Of a stretch of DNA of 64,000 bases, positions 26,771-34,758 are shown piece after piece; within the stretch, counting starts at the first letter, position 1; each line of letters begins with the position of its first letter. Made by a program: the position numbers and the translations under genes. Origin of the DNA: Pseudorhodoplanes sinuspersici (GTDB lineage: Bacteria; Pseudomonadota; Alphaproteobacteria; Rhizobiales; Xanthobacteraceae); NCBI RefSeq assembly GCF_002119765.1, contig NZ_CP021112.1, positions 186,001-250,000 on the forward strand. Direction: 5' to 3'. The notes below the pieces were generated by a model. The model did not search any database. It saw only the letters and a program-made list of their open reading frames with translations, and was not told where the DNA came from.

Positions 26771-26853
26771 GATTCGAACCTGTCTCCAATTGCATGATCG
26801 CAAAAAGCTAGGAAAAGGATTTTTCGAGACCAGAGACTGAGCACCATAAAGCG
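26771..26853 (-). repeat. Dispersed repeat copy B with T-arm-like GATTCGAACC edge
   Basis: Matches copy A at 19237-19325 in order and spacing: GATTCGAACC, then GGAAAAGGATTTTT, CCAGAGACT and AAGCGCC. Both copies have the same orientation and lie next to a second tRNA-like fragment, so each flank of the intervening 7.5 kb has the same two-part structure. Confidence 0.6.
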
Positions 26854-26963
26854 CCGACACCCGCGTAGCTCATGTTCACAGAGACTCTTCCCGCGCCAGA
26901 AATAGACCGCTCACGCGCGAAAATCGGCGAAAATTCGGAAACATATGCAGAGATCGGAATGCG

Positions 26964-27009
26964 TGGTGGCCCCGGCAGGATTCGAACCTGCAACCAGACC
27001 GTTATGAGC
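26964..27009 (-). repeat. tRNA-Met(CAT)-like 3' fragment, candidate attachment-site remnant
   Basis: On the minus strand this 46-base piece reads from an anticodon loop CTCATAA (anticodon CAT) through the 3' anticodon strand, variable loop, an intact T-arm GCAGG-TTCGAAT-CCTGC and an acceptor strand to the CCA end. Sequence 5' of the anticodon loop does not complete the anticodon stem, D-arm or acceptor stem. A break in the anticodon loop is where many tRNA-targeting integrases cross over. It is not a working tRNA. Confidence 0.65.
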
Positions 27010-27229
27010 GTCGGAGAAAACGCGCTGGCATTGGTTTTCTTGCATTTTCTTGCGGTTCGACCGCGTTCATAGACGTCTATCGTCGCCGTTTCTGAAGCGC
27101 AACTGGCGCGGCAAATCTGATCGGCCGTCTGAACGGCGGGATCATAGCTAAGCCCAACTTCGGTTATGAGGCGATTGTGTCTTTTGGGTGCCCTGCCCTC
27201 TCGCGTAAGCGCGGAACACAGCACGCCGT

Positions 27230-27403
27230 TTAATGTATCTGTCCAGACAGCAGCCGCCCGGCGCCTGGGACGAACGGCTCGAGCTTGAGTGCCTCCAGCA
27301 TCCGAAAGGTCGTGCAGGTCGCAGCCGAAACCACCGGCACGCCGATCTTGTCCTCAACGATCTGATGGGAGTTATTGACATTATAGTCAGTTTTTTGTCT
27401 CAT
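27230..27403 (-). pseudogene. C-terminal remnant of an Asp/Glu racemase-fold (maleate isomerase/arylmalonate decarboxylase-like) gene
   Basis: A short minus-strand frame of 57 residues ends with GVPVVSAATCTTFRMLEALK then EPFVPGAGRLLSG, which matches the C-terminus of maleate cis-trans isomerase and arylmalonate decarboxylase-family proteins, including the second catalytic cysteine context (SAATCTT). The N-terminal three quarters is absent; upstream sequence is the promoter region of the aryl-AMP ligase gene. It looks like a deletion remnant at the edge of the island-like segment. Confidence 0.55.
27377..27388. promoter_or_regulatory. Candidate TetR operator GACATTATAGTC, ligase promoter
   Basis: Near-palindrome TGAC-ATTATA-GTCA overlapping a TTGACA -35-like hexamer at 27375-27380, about 127 bases upstream of the ligase start. 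Its core fits GAC(A/G)TTAT(N)GTC, also found at 30915-30926 and 38515-38526 in front of other units of this locus. The shared motif suggests one regulator, most simply the TetR protein encoded at 35470. Confidence 0.45.
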
Positions 27404-27514
27404 TTGTCAAATTGGCAAAGCCTGGCGGCGACAAGCCAGGAGGCGGAAGTGCCGGCGGACCGAAACAGAGTCGTTCCAACGTCTGGCGTCTTCCTCGCTA
27501 TGGGAGGAACAGCA

Positions 27515-29209
27515 ATGACAAGGCGGTTTGTCATTCCCGGAATTGGCTATCGTTCGGACGAGGAAAAGCAACGCCACCTCGCGAGCGGCGCCTGGCTGCC
27601 GACGACCGCCGGTGAATCCCTGCGTGACGCGGCTTCGGCCGTACCTGAGAAGGCCGCGGTCATCGCCGAGGACGGCACCTACACTTTCAGGCAATTGGAC
27701 ACGCTGTCGGAGTCGCTGGCCGCGGGCCTGATCGAAGCCGGGCTGAGACCCGGCGCCCGCGCGATATTTCAGGTTGGCTCGGTCAAGGAGATTTTTGTCG
27801 CGCTGTTCGGCTGCTTCAAAGCAGGTATCGTGCCGCTTTGTACACTTCCGCAATATCGCGAGATCGAGATCAAGTCGCTCGGCGAGCGTTCGGGCGCCAC
27901 CGCCTATTTCGTTCAGGGTGACGTATCCACCAGCTTTGATCAGATCGGATTTGCCCGGTCGATGATGTCCGCGATGCCTGCGATCAAACATCTGATCGTG
28001 ACCCGCGGAGACGTCGGAGACGGCCTGTCACTGGAGATGCTTGCGAAAAAGCACGACGTGGAGACGGCACGCGACATCGTGCGTCCGCACGCTCCCTTTC
28101 CTGATGACGTCATCATGTTCCAGCTTTCCGGCGGCTCGACCGGCCTGCCGAAGATCATCCCACGGTTTCACTCGGAATATCTTGGCTCAGCACTCGCGCT
28201 CTCCAATGCCTATCAACTCGACGAGAACGACGTCGGCATGTGGGCGCTGCCGCTGATCCACAACGCCGGCATGCTGTTCACGGTGATCCCGACCACCGTG
28301 ACGCGCAGGACAAATGTGATCCGCAACAGTTTCGATGTTGAGAAATTCCTCGCCGCGATCGCTAAGCACAAGGTGACCTTCACGGGCAGCATCGGACCGG
28401 TCGCGCCGCGCATCATGGAATATCCGCGGATCGGCGATTTTGATTTGTCCTCGCTGCGGCAGTTCTTCACGCTCTCACGTGCCGATGCGCTCGAAGCGCA
28501 CACCGGTATCGTCTCGGGCAACATGTTCGGCATCACCGAAGGATTGCTGACTGCCTGCGCGCCGACCGCCCCTGAAGAAGCTCGGCACCGCGGCTGTGGC
28601 CGGCCGATCGCGCCCGGCGACGAGGTTAAGCTGCTTAAGCCCGGCTCGGAGGAAGAGGTCAAGCTCGGCGAAGTCGGTGAGCTTGCCTTCCGTGGCCCGA
28701 ACACATTGGTTGGCTATTACAACGATCCGAAAGCGAACGAAGCCTGTTTCACGTCCGACGGATTTTTCCGCACCGGCGATCTGCTGCGCGCCTTCGAGGT
28801 GGGCGGGCATATCCACTATGCATTCGAAGGGCGCATCAAAGACAACATCAACCGCGGTGGCGAAAAGATCGGCGCCGAGGAACTGGAAAATCTGATCGCG
28901 GCCCATCCCGATGTGCTGGACGCGCGGGTGGTCGCGATGCCGGACAAGATATATGGCGAGAAGGTGTGCGCCTATGTCGTGCCGCGACCGGGACGTTCCG
29001 CGCCAAGCGTCAAGACGCTGGGCGCATTCCTGCTCGAAGTGGGACTTGCGAAATACAAGCTGCCGGAGCGGGTCGAAAGCATCTCGGCCTTTCCGGTCAC
29101 GCGGGTCGGCAAGGTGGACAAGGCCGCGATGCGCGCGGATATCGCAAGAAAGCTTGCAGATGAGGAAGCTGCCCAGGCTTCCATTCTGCCGGAGGCAAAA
29201 GAAGCATGA
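27515..29209 (+). CDS. Aryl acid AMP ligase/CoA ligase, EntE/DhbE-like
   Basis: 564 residues from the ATG at 27515, with GGGAGGA just upstream; the frame is open farther left but only by chance. The adenylate-forming P-loop is FQLSGGSTGLPKIIPR near residue 204, the A5 region MFGITEGLL near 337 and the hinge/A8 motif GRIKDNINRGGEKIGAEEL near 437. The P-loop wording and SDEEKQRHLASGAW near the N-terminus are those of 2,3-dihydroxybenzoate/salicylate-AMP ligases. Because the next gene encodes an aryl-CoA hydroxylase, it probably activates salicylate, anthranilate or a similar acid as adenylate and CoA thioester. No carrier protein gene is nearby, arguing against siderophore synthesis. Confidence 0.88.
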   Translation: MTRRFVIPGIGYRSDEEKQRHLASGAWLPTTAGESLRDAASAVPEKAAVIAEDGTYTFRQLDTLSESLAAGLIEAGLRPGARAIFQVGSVKEIFVALFGCFKAGIVPLCTLPQYREIEIKSLGERSGATAYFVQGDVSTSFDQIGFARSMMSAMPAIKHLIVTRGDVGDGLSLEMLAKKHDVETARDIVRPHAPFPDDVIMFQLSGGSTGLPKIIPRFHSEYLGSALALSNAYQLDENDVGMWALPLIHNAGMLFTVIPTTVTRRTNVIRNSFDVEKFLAAIAKHKVTFTGSIGPVAPRIMEYPRIGDFDLSSLRQFFTLSRADALEAHTGIVSGNMFGITEGLLTACAPTAPEEARHRGCGRPIAPGDEVKLLKPGSEEEVKLGEVGELAFRGPNTLVGYYNDPKANEACFTSDGFFRTGDLLRAFEVGGHIHYAFEGRIKDNINRGGEKIGAEELENLIAAHPDVLDARVVAMPDKIYGEKVCAYVVPRPGRSAPSVKTLGAFLLEVGLAKYKLPERVESISAFPVTRVGKVDKAAMRADIARKLADEEAAQASILPEAKEA

Positions 29210-30363
29210 GCCTATCACTCAAGATCGCGATTGTTGGCGGCGGCCCTGGTGGACTGCTCTTCGCCAAGCTGGTGGCTCGGGAGAATCCCGGCTGCCGGAT
29301 CGACGTGTTCGAGCAGAATCCCGCCGATGCGACTTATGGCTTCGGGATTGTGCTGGCCGATGTCGCCCTCGATTTCCTGAAGGATGTCGACGACGACCTC
29401 CACACTGACCTTCTCGCTGCAGCTGAGCGGCAGGACACGATCACGCTGTATCATCACCGCCAAGCAGTGCCGATCCGGGGCAATGTTTTTCTCGGCATTC
29501 CGCGCGTGCGCCTCTTGAACATCATGCAGAGCCACGCGACCTCGCAGGGCGTCAACATCGAGTACGCAAAGCGCATCGCATCTCCCGACGCGCTCTCCGG
29601 TTACGACCTGATCGTAGGCGCCGATGGTGTCAACAGCGCCATTCGCGATGCGCTCCAGCACGAATTCCAGGCCGTGGTGGAACCGCGCGTCAACAAATGG
29701 GCCTGGTACGGCACGCGCCGCCGGTTTGATTCCGTGGAACTGATCTTCGAACAGACACGATACGGCATCTTCATCGCGCACAGCTATCGCTATGCCCCGG
29801 ACCACGGCACCTTTGTGATCGAGTGCGATCCCGACACATGGAAGCGCGCAGGCCTCGATGCGAAAAGCGACGACGAAAGCCGCCGCTTCTGCGGCGAGAT
29901 TTTTTCGCGCTATCTGGAGGGCGAAGAACTGATCTCGAACCGCTCGCTCTGGTTCAATCCGAGCTTCGTAACCTCGAAGCGCTGGCATTCCGGCAATGTG
30001 GTGCTGATCGGCGATGCGTTGAAGACGGTACATCCCTCCATCGGCTCTGGCACCCGCATGGCCTATGAGGATGCGGTTGCGCTGGCGAAAGCGGTCAATG
30101 AGGGAGGCGGCGACGTCGGCGGCAGCCTCGCCGAATTCGAACGCGCGCGCAGACCGACCGCCGACGGATTCCAGGATGCGGCGATGCGATCCATCCTATG
30201 GTACGAAACGGCAGAAACGCGCCAGCACATGACGCCGCTGGAATTTGCGTACAGCTACATGATGCGCACCGGCAAGGTGAACCGCGACCGGTTACGCAGG
30301 ATCGATCCAGATTTCCTCGCCGCCTACGAGGCAGAGATCGCGGGAAAGGAGCTGGCCGGTTAA
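29206..30363 (+). CDS. FAD-dependent aryl-CoA monooxygenase, salicylyl-CoA 5-hydroxylase-like
   Basis: 385 residues. The FAD motif is IAIVGGGPGGLLFAKLVARE at residues 7-26, a DG motif LIVGADGVNSAIR is near 138, and the second FAD motif is GDALKTVHPSIGSGTRMAYE near 266. The SIGSGT phrase is typical of salicylyl-CoA 5-hydroxylase (SdgC) and the monooxygenase half of 2-aminobenzoyl-CoA monooxygenase/reductase, rather than of free-acid hydroxylases. It overlaps the ligase by four bases, so activation and hydroxylation are coupled. For salicylyl-CoA the product would be gentisyl-CoA. The exact substrate is inferred. Confidence 0.85.
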   Translation: MSLSLKIAIVGGGPGGLLFAKLVARENPGCRIDVFEQNPADATYGFGIVLADVALDFLKDVDDDLHTDLLAAAERQDTITLYHHRQAVPIRGNVFLGIPRVRLLNIMQSHATSQGVNIEYAKRIASPDALSGYDLIVGADGVNSAIRDALQHEFQAVVEPRVNKWAWYGTRRRFDSVELIFEQTRYGIFIAHSYRYAPDHGTFVIECDPDTWKRAGLDAKSDDESRRFCGEIFSRYLEGEELISNRSLWFNPSFVTSKRWHSGNVVLIGDALKTVHPSIGSGTRMAYEDAVALAKAVNEGGGDVGGSLAEFERARRPTADGFQDAAMRSILWYETAETRQHMTPLEFAYSYMMRTGKVNRDRLRRIDPDFLAAYEAEIAGKELAG

Positions 30364-30384
30364 ACTCTGTACCCTCGACCGAGC

Positions 30385-30840
30385 CTATTGTGTCTGCTGC
30401 CGGTATTGCTCGAGCGGTCGACGCAGCGCGTCCGGTATCTCGATCGAACGGCGCTCAGCGCGAGAGACCATGATCGGCGTCACGCGAGCGACAAACAGAT
30501 CACGGGCGGGATCGATGATACTGCGGCCGGTGACAGCGACATCGAAGGTGCGGCTACGGATGTCGGTCACGAGACAGGTCATGTCGAAGACTTGCTCGAC
30601 TTCCAGCATGTTGAGGAATTCCAACGAGAGCGCCTTGATGGGGGAATCGAAACCGAGGCGCCTCATGCCCCCGAACATCGGTTCGCCGAGCAGTGAGGAA
30701 ACGAGCCACTGATAGGCGGACAACGCAAATTCCGAAAAATTCGGCGTATAGACGACGCCCGCCGGATCGCATTCGCCAAACCTCACTCGCCGCCTGACCA
30801 CAACCGGCAACGTTGAAATCACTTTTTCCGAGAAGTCCAA
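30385..30840 (-). CDS. Hotdog-fold acyl-CoA thioesterase (4-hydroxybenzoyl-CoA thioesterase-like)
   Basis: 151 residues starting at TTG 30838-30840, supported by GGAGG about seven bases upstream. The active-site loop RVRFGECDPAGVVYTPNFSE at residues 18-37 carries the catalytic aspartate in the 4HBT Pseudomonas-type context (D-P-A-G-x-V-Y). It would release free hydroxyaryl acid, such as gentisate, from its CoA ester. The gene is convergent with the hydroxylase gene (21 bases between stops) and divergent from the binding protein gene. This gives an activation, hydroxylation and release sequence. Confidence 0.87.
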   Translation of the reverse strand: MDFSEKVISTLPVVVRRRVRFGECDPAGVVYTPNFSEFALSAYQWLVSSLLGEPMFGGMRRLGFDSPIKALSLEFLNMLEVEQVFDMTCLVTDIRSRTFDVAVTGRSIIDPARDLFVARVTPIMVSRAERRSIEIPDALRRPLEQYRQQTQ

Positions 30841-30914
30841 AACACGCCTCCGCTCGCATCACCATCCGTCGGAATAGTCTGCGGCAACCTGGGCCATCGA
30901 CAATTCGATTTTTG

Positions 30915-30926
30915 GACGTTATTGTC
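30915..30926. promoter_or_regulatory. Candidate TetR operator GACGTTATTGTC, thioesterase/importer divergent promoter
   Basis: GACGTTATTGTC matches 38515-38526 at 11 of 12 positions. A second palindrome, GTTAT-N6-ATAAC, follows at 30928-30943 and contains ACGATAAC, an inverted half of the same motif. The pair lies between the thioesterase start and the LivK-like gene start, so both directions could be regulated together. Confidence 0.5.
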
Positions 30927-30974
30927 AGTTATTCAACGATAACGACAAAACATAAGAACGCAAGGGAGGACGCC

Positions 30975-32147
30975 ATGACATCCAGACTTTCGCTGGTTGC
31001 CGGACTGACACTCGCGGCTCTGCTGCCGCTTTCCGCACAGGCCCAAGAACCCGTGCGGCTCGGCTTCCTGTCCTCGATGAGCGGAACGTTCGGCGTGCTG
31101 GGCACCGAACAAAAGCGCGGTTTGGACATCGCGCTTGAGCATCTCGGTAACAAGCTCGGCGGGCGGCCGATCAAGCTGATCGAAGTGGACGACAAATCGA
31201 GCCCGGTGGAGGCGGCGGACGCTGCCAACAAGCTGGTCGAGCGCGAAAAGATCCAGGTCGTGACCGGCCTCGTGGTCTCCAATTCGATGCTGGCAGCAAT
31301 TGATCCACTGCTGAAGAACAACGTGTTCGTGATCGGCGCCAATGCGGGACCATCACAGCTCGCCGGTGAGAAGTGTAACCAGAACCTGTTTGTGGTCGCC
31401 TTCGCCAACGAACAATGGGGCACCGGCCTTGCCGACTACCTGAACCGGACCGGCGTGAAGCGCATGATGTTCCTCGGCATGGATTATCAGGCCGGCTGGG
31501 ACCACGCGAAATCCGTGGCGAAGAACTTCAAAGGCGAGAATCTCGGCGAGATCTATACGCCACTCACGCAGATGGATTTCTCCTCGGTGCTGACGCAGGT
31601 GCGCGCCGCCAAGCCGGACGCGATCTACGCCTTCTACGTCGGCGGCGCCGCTGTGCCATTCATGAAGCAATGGAAGCAGTCCGGCCTCAGCAAAACCGTC
31701 AAACTGTACTCGATGGGCGCAATCGCTGATTCCATGCTGCTGCCGGCCATGGGAGACGCGGCGCTCGGCCTGGAGACCGCCTATAGCTGGAATCCCGAAA
31801 TGAAGACGCCCGGCAACCAGCGCTTCGTGGAGGATTTCCGCAAGAAACACGGCCGCAATCCGACGCAGTTCGCCATGTTTCAGTACGACGCGATCATGCT
31901 GCTGGACGCCGCAGTGAAGGAGGCAGGCCCCGAAGACGCCGACAAATTCCGTGTGGCGCTGAAGAAAGCCAACTTCCAATCGCTCCGCGGCAACTTCAAG
32001 TTCAACAACAATAACTTCCCGATCCAGGACATCATCCTGCAGCGGGTCGAAAAGACTTCAGACGGCAAGTTCGACGTCAAGTTTCTCGAGGTGATCAAGA
32101 AAGACGTGCAGGACCCTCACCACAGCTCCTGCCCGCTCAAGAGCTGA
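30975..32147 (+). CDS. ABC transporter periplasmic substrate-binding protein (LivK-like)
   Basis: 390 residues from the ATG at 30975, preceded by AAGGGAGGA. Signal peptide LSLVAGLTLAALLPLSAQAQ then EPVRLGFLSSMSGTFGVLG, the start of type I branched-chain/aromatic binding proteins. Landmarks include KLIEVDDKSSPVEAADAANK near residue 60 and TGLVVSNSMLAAIDPLLKNN near 95. It leads a five-gene importer operon located inside the aryl-CoA locus, so an aromatic acid is the likely ligand. Confidence 0.9.
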   Translation: MTSRLSLVAGLTLAALLPLSAQAQEPVRLGFLSSMSGTFGVLGTEQKRGLDIALEHLGNKLGGRPIKLIEVDDKSSPVEAADAANKLVEREKIQVVTGLVVSNSMLAAIDPLLKNNVFVIGANAGPSQLAGEKCNQNLFVVAFANEQWGTGLADYLNRTGVKRMMFLGMDYQAGWDHAKSVAKNFKGENLGEIYTPLTQMDFSSVLTQVRAAKPDAIYAFYVGGAAVPFMKQWKQSGLSKTVKLYSMGAIADSMLLPAMGDAALGLETAYSWNPEMKTPGNQRFVEDFRKKHGRNPTQFAMFQYDAIMLLDAAVKEAGPEDADKFRVALKKANFQSLRGNFKFNNNNFPIQDIILQRVEKTSDGKFDVKFLEVIKKDVQDPHHSSCPLKS

Positions 32148-32177
32148 TCCCGCAGCCTCCGCCGGAACCTTGTCGTC

Positions 32178-33071
32178 ATGTCGATTGCCTTCCTCGCAGA
32201 GCAATCCTTCAACGCTCTGCAACTGGGACTGATGCTGTTCCTGATGGCGGTCGGCGTGACGCTGGCCTTCGGCACCATGCGCGTGATCAATCTGGCGCAT
32301 GGTTCCTTCTTCATGCTGGCCGCCTATTTCTACGCCTGGATCATCGCGCAGACCGAAAACGGCGTCGTAGCCTGGATCGGCGCGCTCGCGGGTCTCGCGG
32401 TTCTCGCCGTTGTCATTGAGCGGGTGATCATCCGGCCTCTCTATCTCCGCGATCACCTCGAAGAGGTGCTTGCGACTTTCGGACTCATTCTCATCTTCAA
32501 CGATCTCGTCATGATGATCTGGGGACGCGATCCGGTTTACGTGCCTCTGCCTGATGCCCTGTCCGGCCACATCATGCTGGGCGACATCGCCTATCCGGCC
32601 TACCGGCTCGTCATCACGGCGGTTGCCATCATCATCGGCCTCACAATCTGGTATCTGATCGCCCACACCCGCACCGGTGGATTGATCCGAGCCAGCGCCG
32701 ACAACCGCACTGTGGTTCAAGCGCTCGGCGCCAACGTCGACCGGCTGGGCGCAGGCGTGTTCGCGCTCGTCGCCATCCTGGCCGGCATTGCCGGTATCAT
32801 GACCGCACCGCTGATCGCCGTAACCTCCGGCATGGGAGACACAGTGCTGATCCAGTCACTGGTCGTCGTCATCATCGGCGGACTCGGATCAATCATTGGC
32901 GCGCTCGTGGGCGCTCTGCTCGTGGCCTTTGTCGAGGTCTTCGGTCGCACCTTTCTGCCGCTAGCTTTGGGCAGCACGACCGGCTTCGCGCTTGCCAACA
33001 TGGCAATCTATCTTCTGATGGCTGCGACGTTGATCTGGCGTCCGTTCGGAATTTTCGGGAGGCCGCGATGA
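32178..33071 (+). CDS. Branched-chain-type ABC transporter permease (LivH-like)
   Basis: 297 residues. The LivH hallmark TMRVINLAHGSFFMLAAYF is near residue 34, and VVIIGGLGSIIGALVGALLV is near 232. About eight hydrophobic helices. It begins 30 bases after the binding protein gene and overlaps the LivM-like gene by four bases. Confidence 0.92.
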   Translation: MSIAFLAEQSFNALQLGLMLFLMAVGVTLAFGTMRVINLAHGSFFMLAAYFYAWIIAQTENGVVAWIGALAGLAVLAVVIERVIIRPLYLRDHLEEVLATFGLILIFNDLVMMIWGRDPVYVPLPDALSGHIMLGDIAYPAYRLVITAVAIIIGLTIWYLIAHTRTGGLIRASADNRTVVQALGANVDRLGAGVFALVAILAGIAGIMTAPLIAVTSGMGDTVLIQSLVVVIIGGLGSIIGALVGALLVAFVEVFGRTFLPLALGSTTGFALANMAIYLLMAATLIWRPFGIFGRPR

Positions 33072-34006
33072 TAAAAGTGCCGCTTCCCATACGCATTGGC
33101 CTTGTCTGCATCGCGGCAGCTGCAATCGCGGCACTTGCCGCGTTTGGAGATCAAACGACACTGCGCTTTGCAAGCCGCATCGCGATCATGGGGCTTGCTG
33201 CCGTGGCCGTCGATATCGTGCTGGGCTATGCCGGTCTTGTGAGCCTCGGACATGCAGCCTTTTTTGGCCTCGGCGCCTATGTGACGGGCGCGCTCGCGTT
33301 GAGCGGCCATATGGAAGGTCTGATCGTATGGCCTGTCGCCGTCGGCGCTGCAATGCTTGCGGCGCTTGTTATCGGCGCGCTAGCGCTGCGTACCACCGGC
33401 GTCTATTTCATCATGATTACGCTCGCCTTCGCGCAGATGTTCTATTACGGCGCGAATGCGGTCCCCGGCCTCGGCGGTGCTGACGGCTTTCGCCTCCCGT
33501 CGCGCTCCACGATCGGCGGGATCCCGCTCGATAATCCGCGCACCTTCTTTCTTCTGTGCGCCTTTGTTCTTGTTGCAGTACTGCTGTTCGCGCGCCGCGC
33601 GTCATTCTCTGCATTCGGCTATACGCTGCAAGCGGCGCGTGACGATGCCATACGATCTGCTGCTTCCGGCATCGAAAATTATTGGCTACGCCTTGCAGCC
33701 TTCACCATATCTGGCGCAATCGCGGGCCTCGCCGGCGTGCTCTCCGCCAATCTGACGCTTTATATCGCGCCCTCCTCCGTCTTGAGCTGGCACCTGTCTG
33801 CCGAATTGCTGGTGATGGTCATTCTCGGCATGGCCGGGACGCTTTACGGCGCCGTGGTTGGCGCCGCCATCTTCCTCGCGCTGGTCGAGGTCATCTCGCA
33901 CTACACGGACTTCTGGGCGATGTATGTCGGCATCGCGGTGATTGCCCGCGTACTTCTGATCCGGGATGGCCTTCTCGTTACGCTGCGCCGGCTGGTGACA
34001 ACGTGA
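33068..34006 (+). CDS. Branched-chain-type ABC transporter permease (LivM-like)
   Basis: 312 residues. The conserved LGYAGLVSLGHAAFFGLGAY segment near residue 54 and AGTLYGAVVGAAIFLALVE near 257 identify LivM. Four-base overlaps on both sides show tight coupling. It forms the channel with the LivH-like protein. Confidence 0.92.
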   Translation: MIKVPLPIRIGLVCIAAAAIAALAAFGDQTTLRFASRIAIMGLAAVAVDIVLGYAGLVSLGHAAFFGLGAYVTGALALSGHMEGLIVWPVAVGAAMLAALVIGALALRTTGVYFIMITLAFAQMFYYGANAVPGLGGADGFRLPSRSTIGGIPLDNPRTFFLLCAFVLVAVLLFARRASFSAFGYTLQAARDDAIRSAASGIENYWLRLAAFTISGAIAGLAGVLSANLTLYIAPSSVLSWHLSAELLVMVILGMAGTLYGAVVGAAIFLALVEVISHYTDFWAMYVGIAVIARVLLIRDGLLVTLRRLVTT

Positions 34007-34758
34007 CCGCACCGCTCCTCACCACACGCGGCGTTTGCAAGCGCCTCGGCGGCCTGCTTGTAAGCGATGACATCTCGATCGACGTCATGCCGGGCGAATT
34101 ACACGCCATCATCGGGCCGAATGGGGCCGGCAAGACCACACTGCTGAATCAGATCGGGGGTCAGCTCATCGCGAATACCGGCACCATCACGTTCGACGGC
34201 ACCGACATCACGTCCCTGCCGGTGCAGGATCGAGCCCGGCTCGGCATCGGCCGCACGTTTCAGGTTCCAAAAATCTTTCCCAGCTTCGCCGCCGCGGACA
34301 ATCCCGCCATCGGTGTTCTCGGCCGCAGGCGCCACACCTTCGGCATGTGGACGCATGTGCACAAACTTGGCGATCTCGGGGCGCAAACGGACGCTGCGCT
34401 CGCCGCCGTCGGCATCGCCGAAAAACGCTACGCACAAACCGAACTTCTGTCCCATGGCGACCGGCGGCTGGTTGAGATCGCAACTGCTCTCGCAGGACAG
34501 CCGCGCCTGCTGCTGCTCGACGAACCGATGGCCGGACTTGGGCGCGACGAATCCCTGCGGATGTCCACATTGCTCAAGACGCTGAAGGGCGGAGCCGCGA
34601 TCGTCATGGTCGAGCATGATATGGATGCGGTATTCTCGCTCGCCGACACGGTCACCGTTCTTGCTCATGGCAAGGTCATCGCGTCCGGGCGACCAGCAGA
34701 TATCCGCAACGATCCGCAGGTGCGCCTCTCCTATCTGGGAGCCGATGACGATGCCTGA
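34003..34758 (+). CDS. Branched-chain-type ABC transporter ATP-binding protein (LivG-like)
   Basis: 251 residues from GTG 34003 overlapping the LivM-like stop (GTGA); the longer open frame upstream is read-through. Walker A is GPNGAGKTTLLNQIGG, the signature is degenerate (LLSHGDRRLVEIATALAGQP, with SHGD in place of SGGQ, as is common in LivG), and Walker B is LLLLDEPMAGLGRDESLR. It partners the LivF-like ATPase. Confidence 0.92.
   Translation: MTAPLLTTRGVCKRLGGLLVSDDISIDVMPGELHAIIGPNGAGKTTLLNQIGGQLIANTGTITFDGTDITSLPVQDRARLGIGRTFQVPKIFPSFAAADNPAIGVLGRRRHTFGMWTHVHKLGDLGAQTDAALAAVGIAEKRYAQTELLSHGDRRLVEIATALAGQPRLLLLDEPMAGLGRDESLRMSTLLKTLKGGAAIVMVEHDMDAVFSLADTVTVLAHGKVIASGRPADIRNDPQVRLSYLGADDDA

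Larger units (their letters stand above)
26528..27229. other. Non-coding region with tRNA-like repeats
   Basis: About 700 bases downstream of the phosphodiesterase gene. It holds a short palindrome AGGTCGC-A-GCGACCT across the stop codon (26525-26539), repeat copy B at 26771-26853 and a tRNA 3' fragment at 26964-27009. No convincing gene was found in any frame. Confidence 0.6.

Noticed and set aside
26964-27009. A functional tRNA-Met gene
   Set aside because: Only the 3' half is present; the 5' acceptor strand, D-arm and 5' anticodon strand are absent.
27233-27514. An N-terminal extension of the aryl-AMP ligase
   Set aside because: The upstream in-frame residues are antisense to the racemase remnant and include the promoter region; GGGAGGA precedes the ATG at 27515.
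27515-29209. A siderophore biosynthesis locus because of the EntE-like ligase
   Set aside because: No isochorismate enzymes, carrier proteins or peptide synthetases are nearby; the coupled aryl-CoA hydroxylase and thioesterase indicate catabolism.
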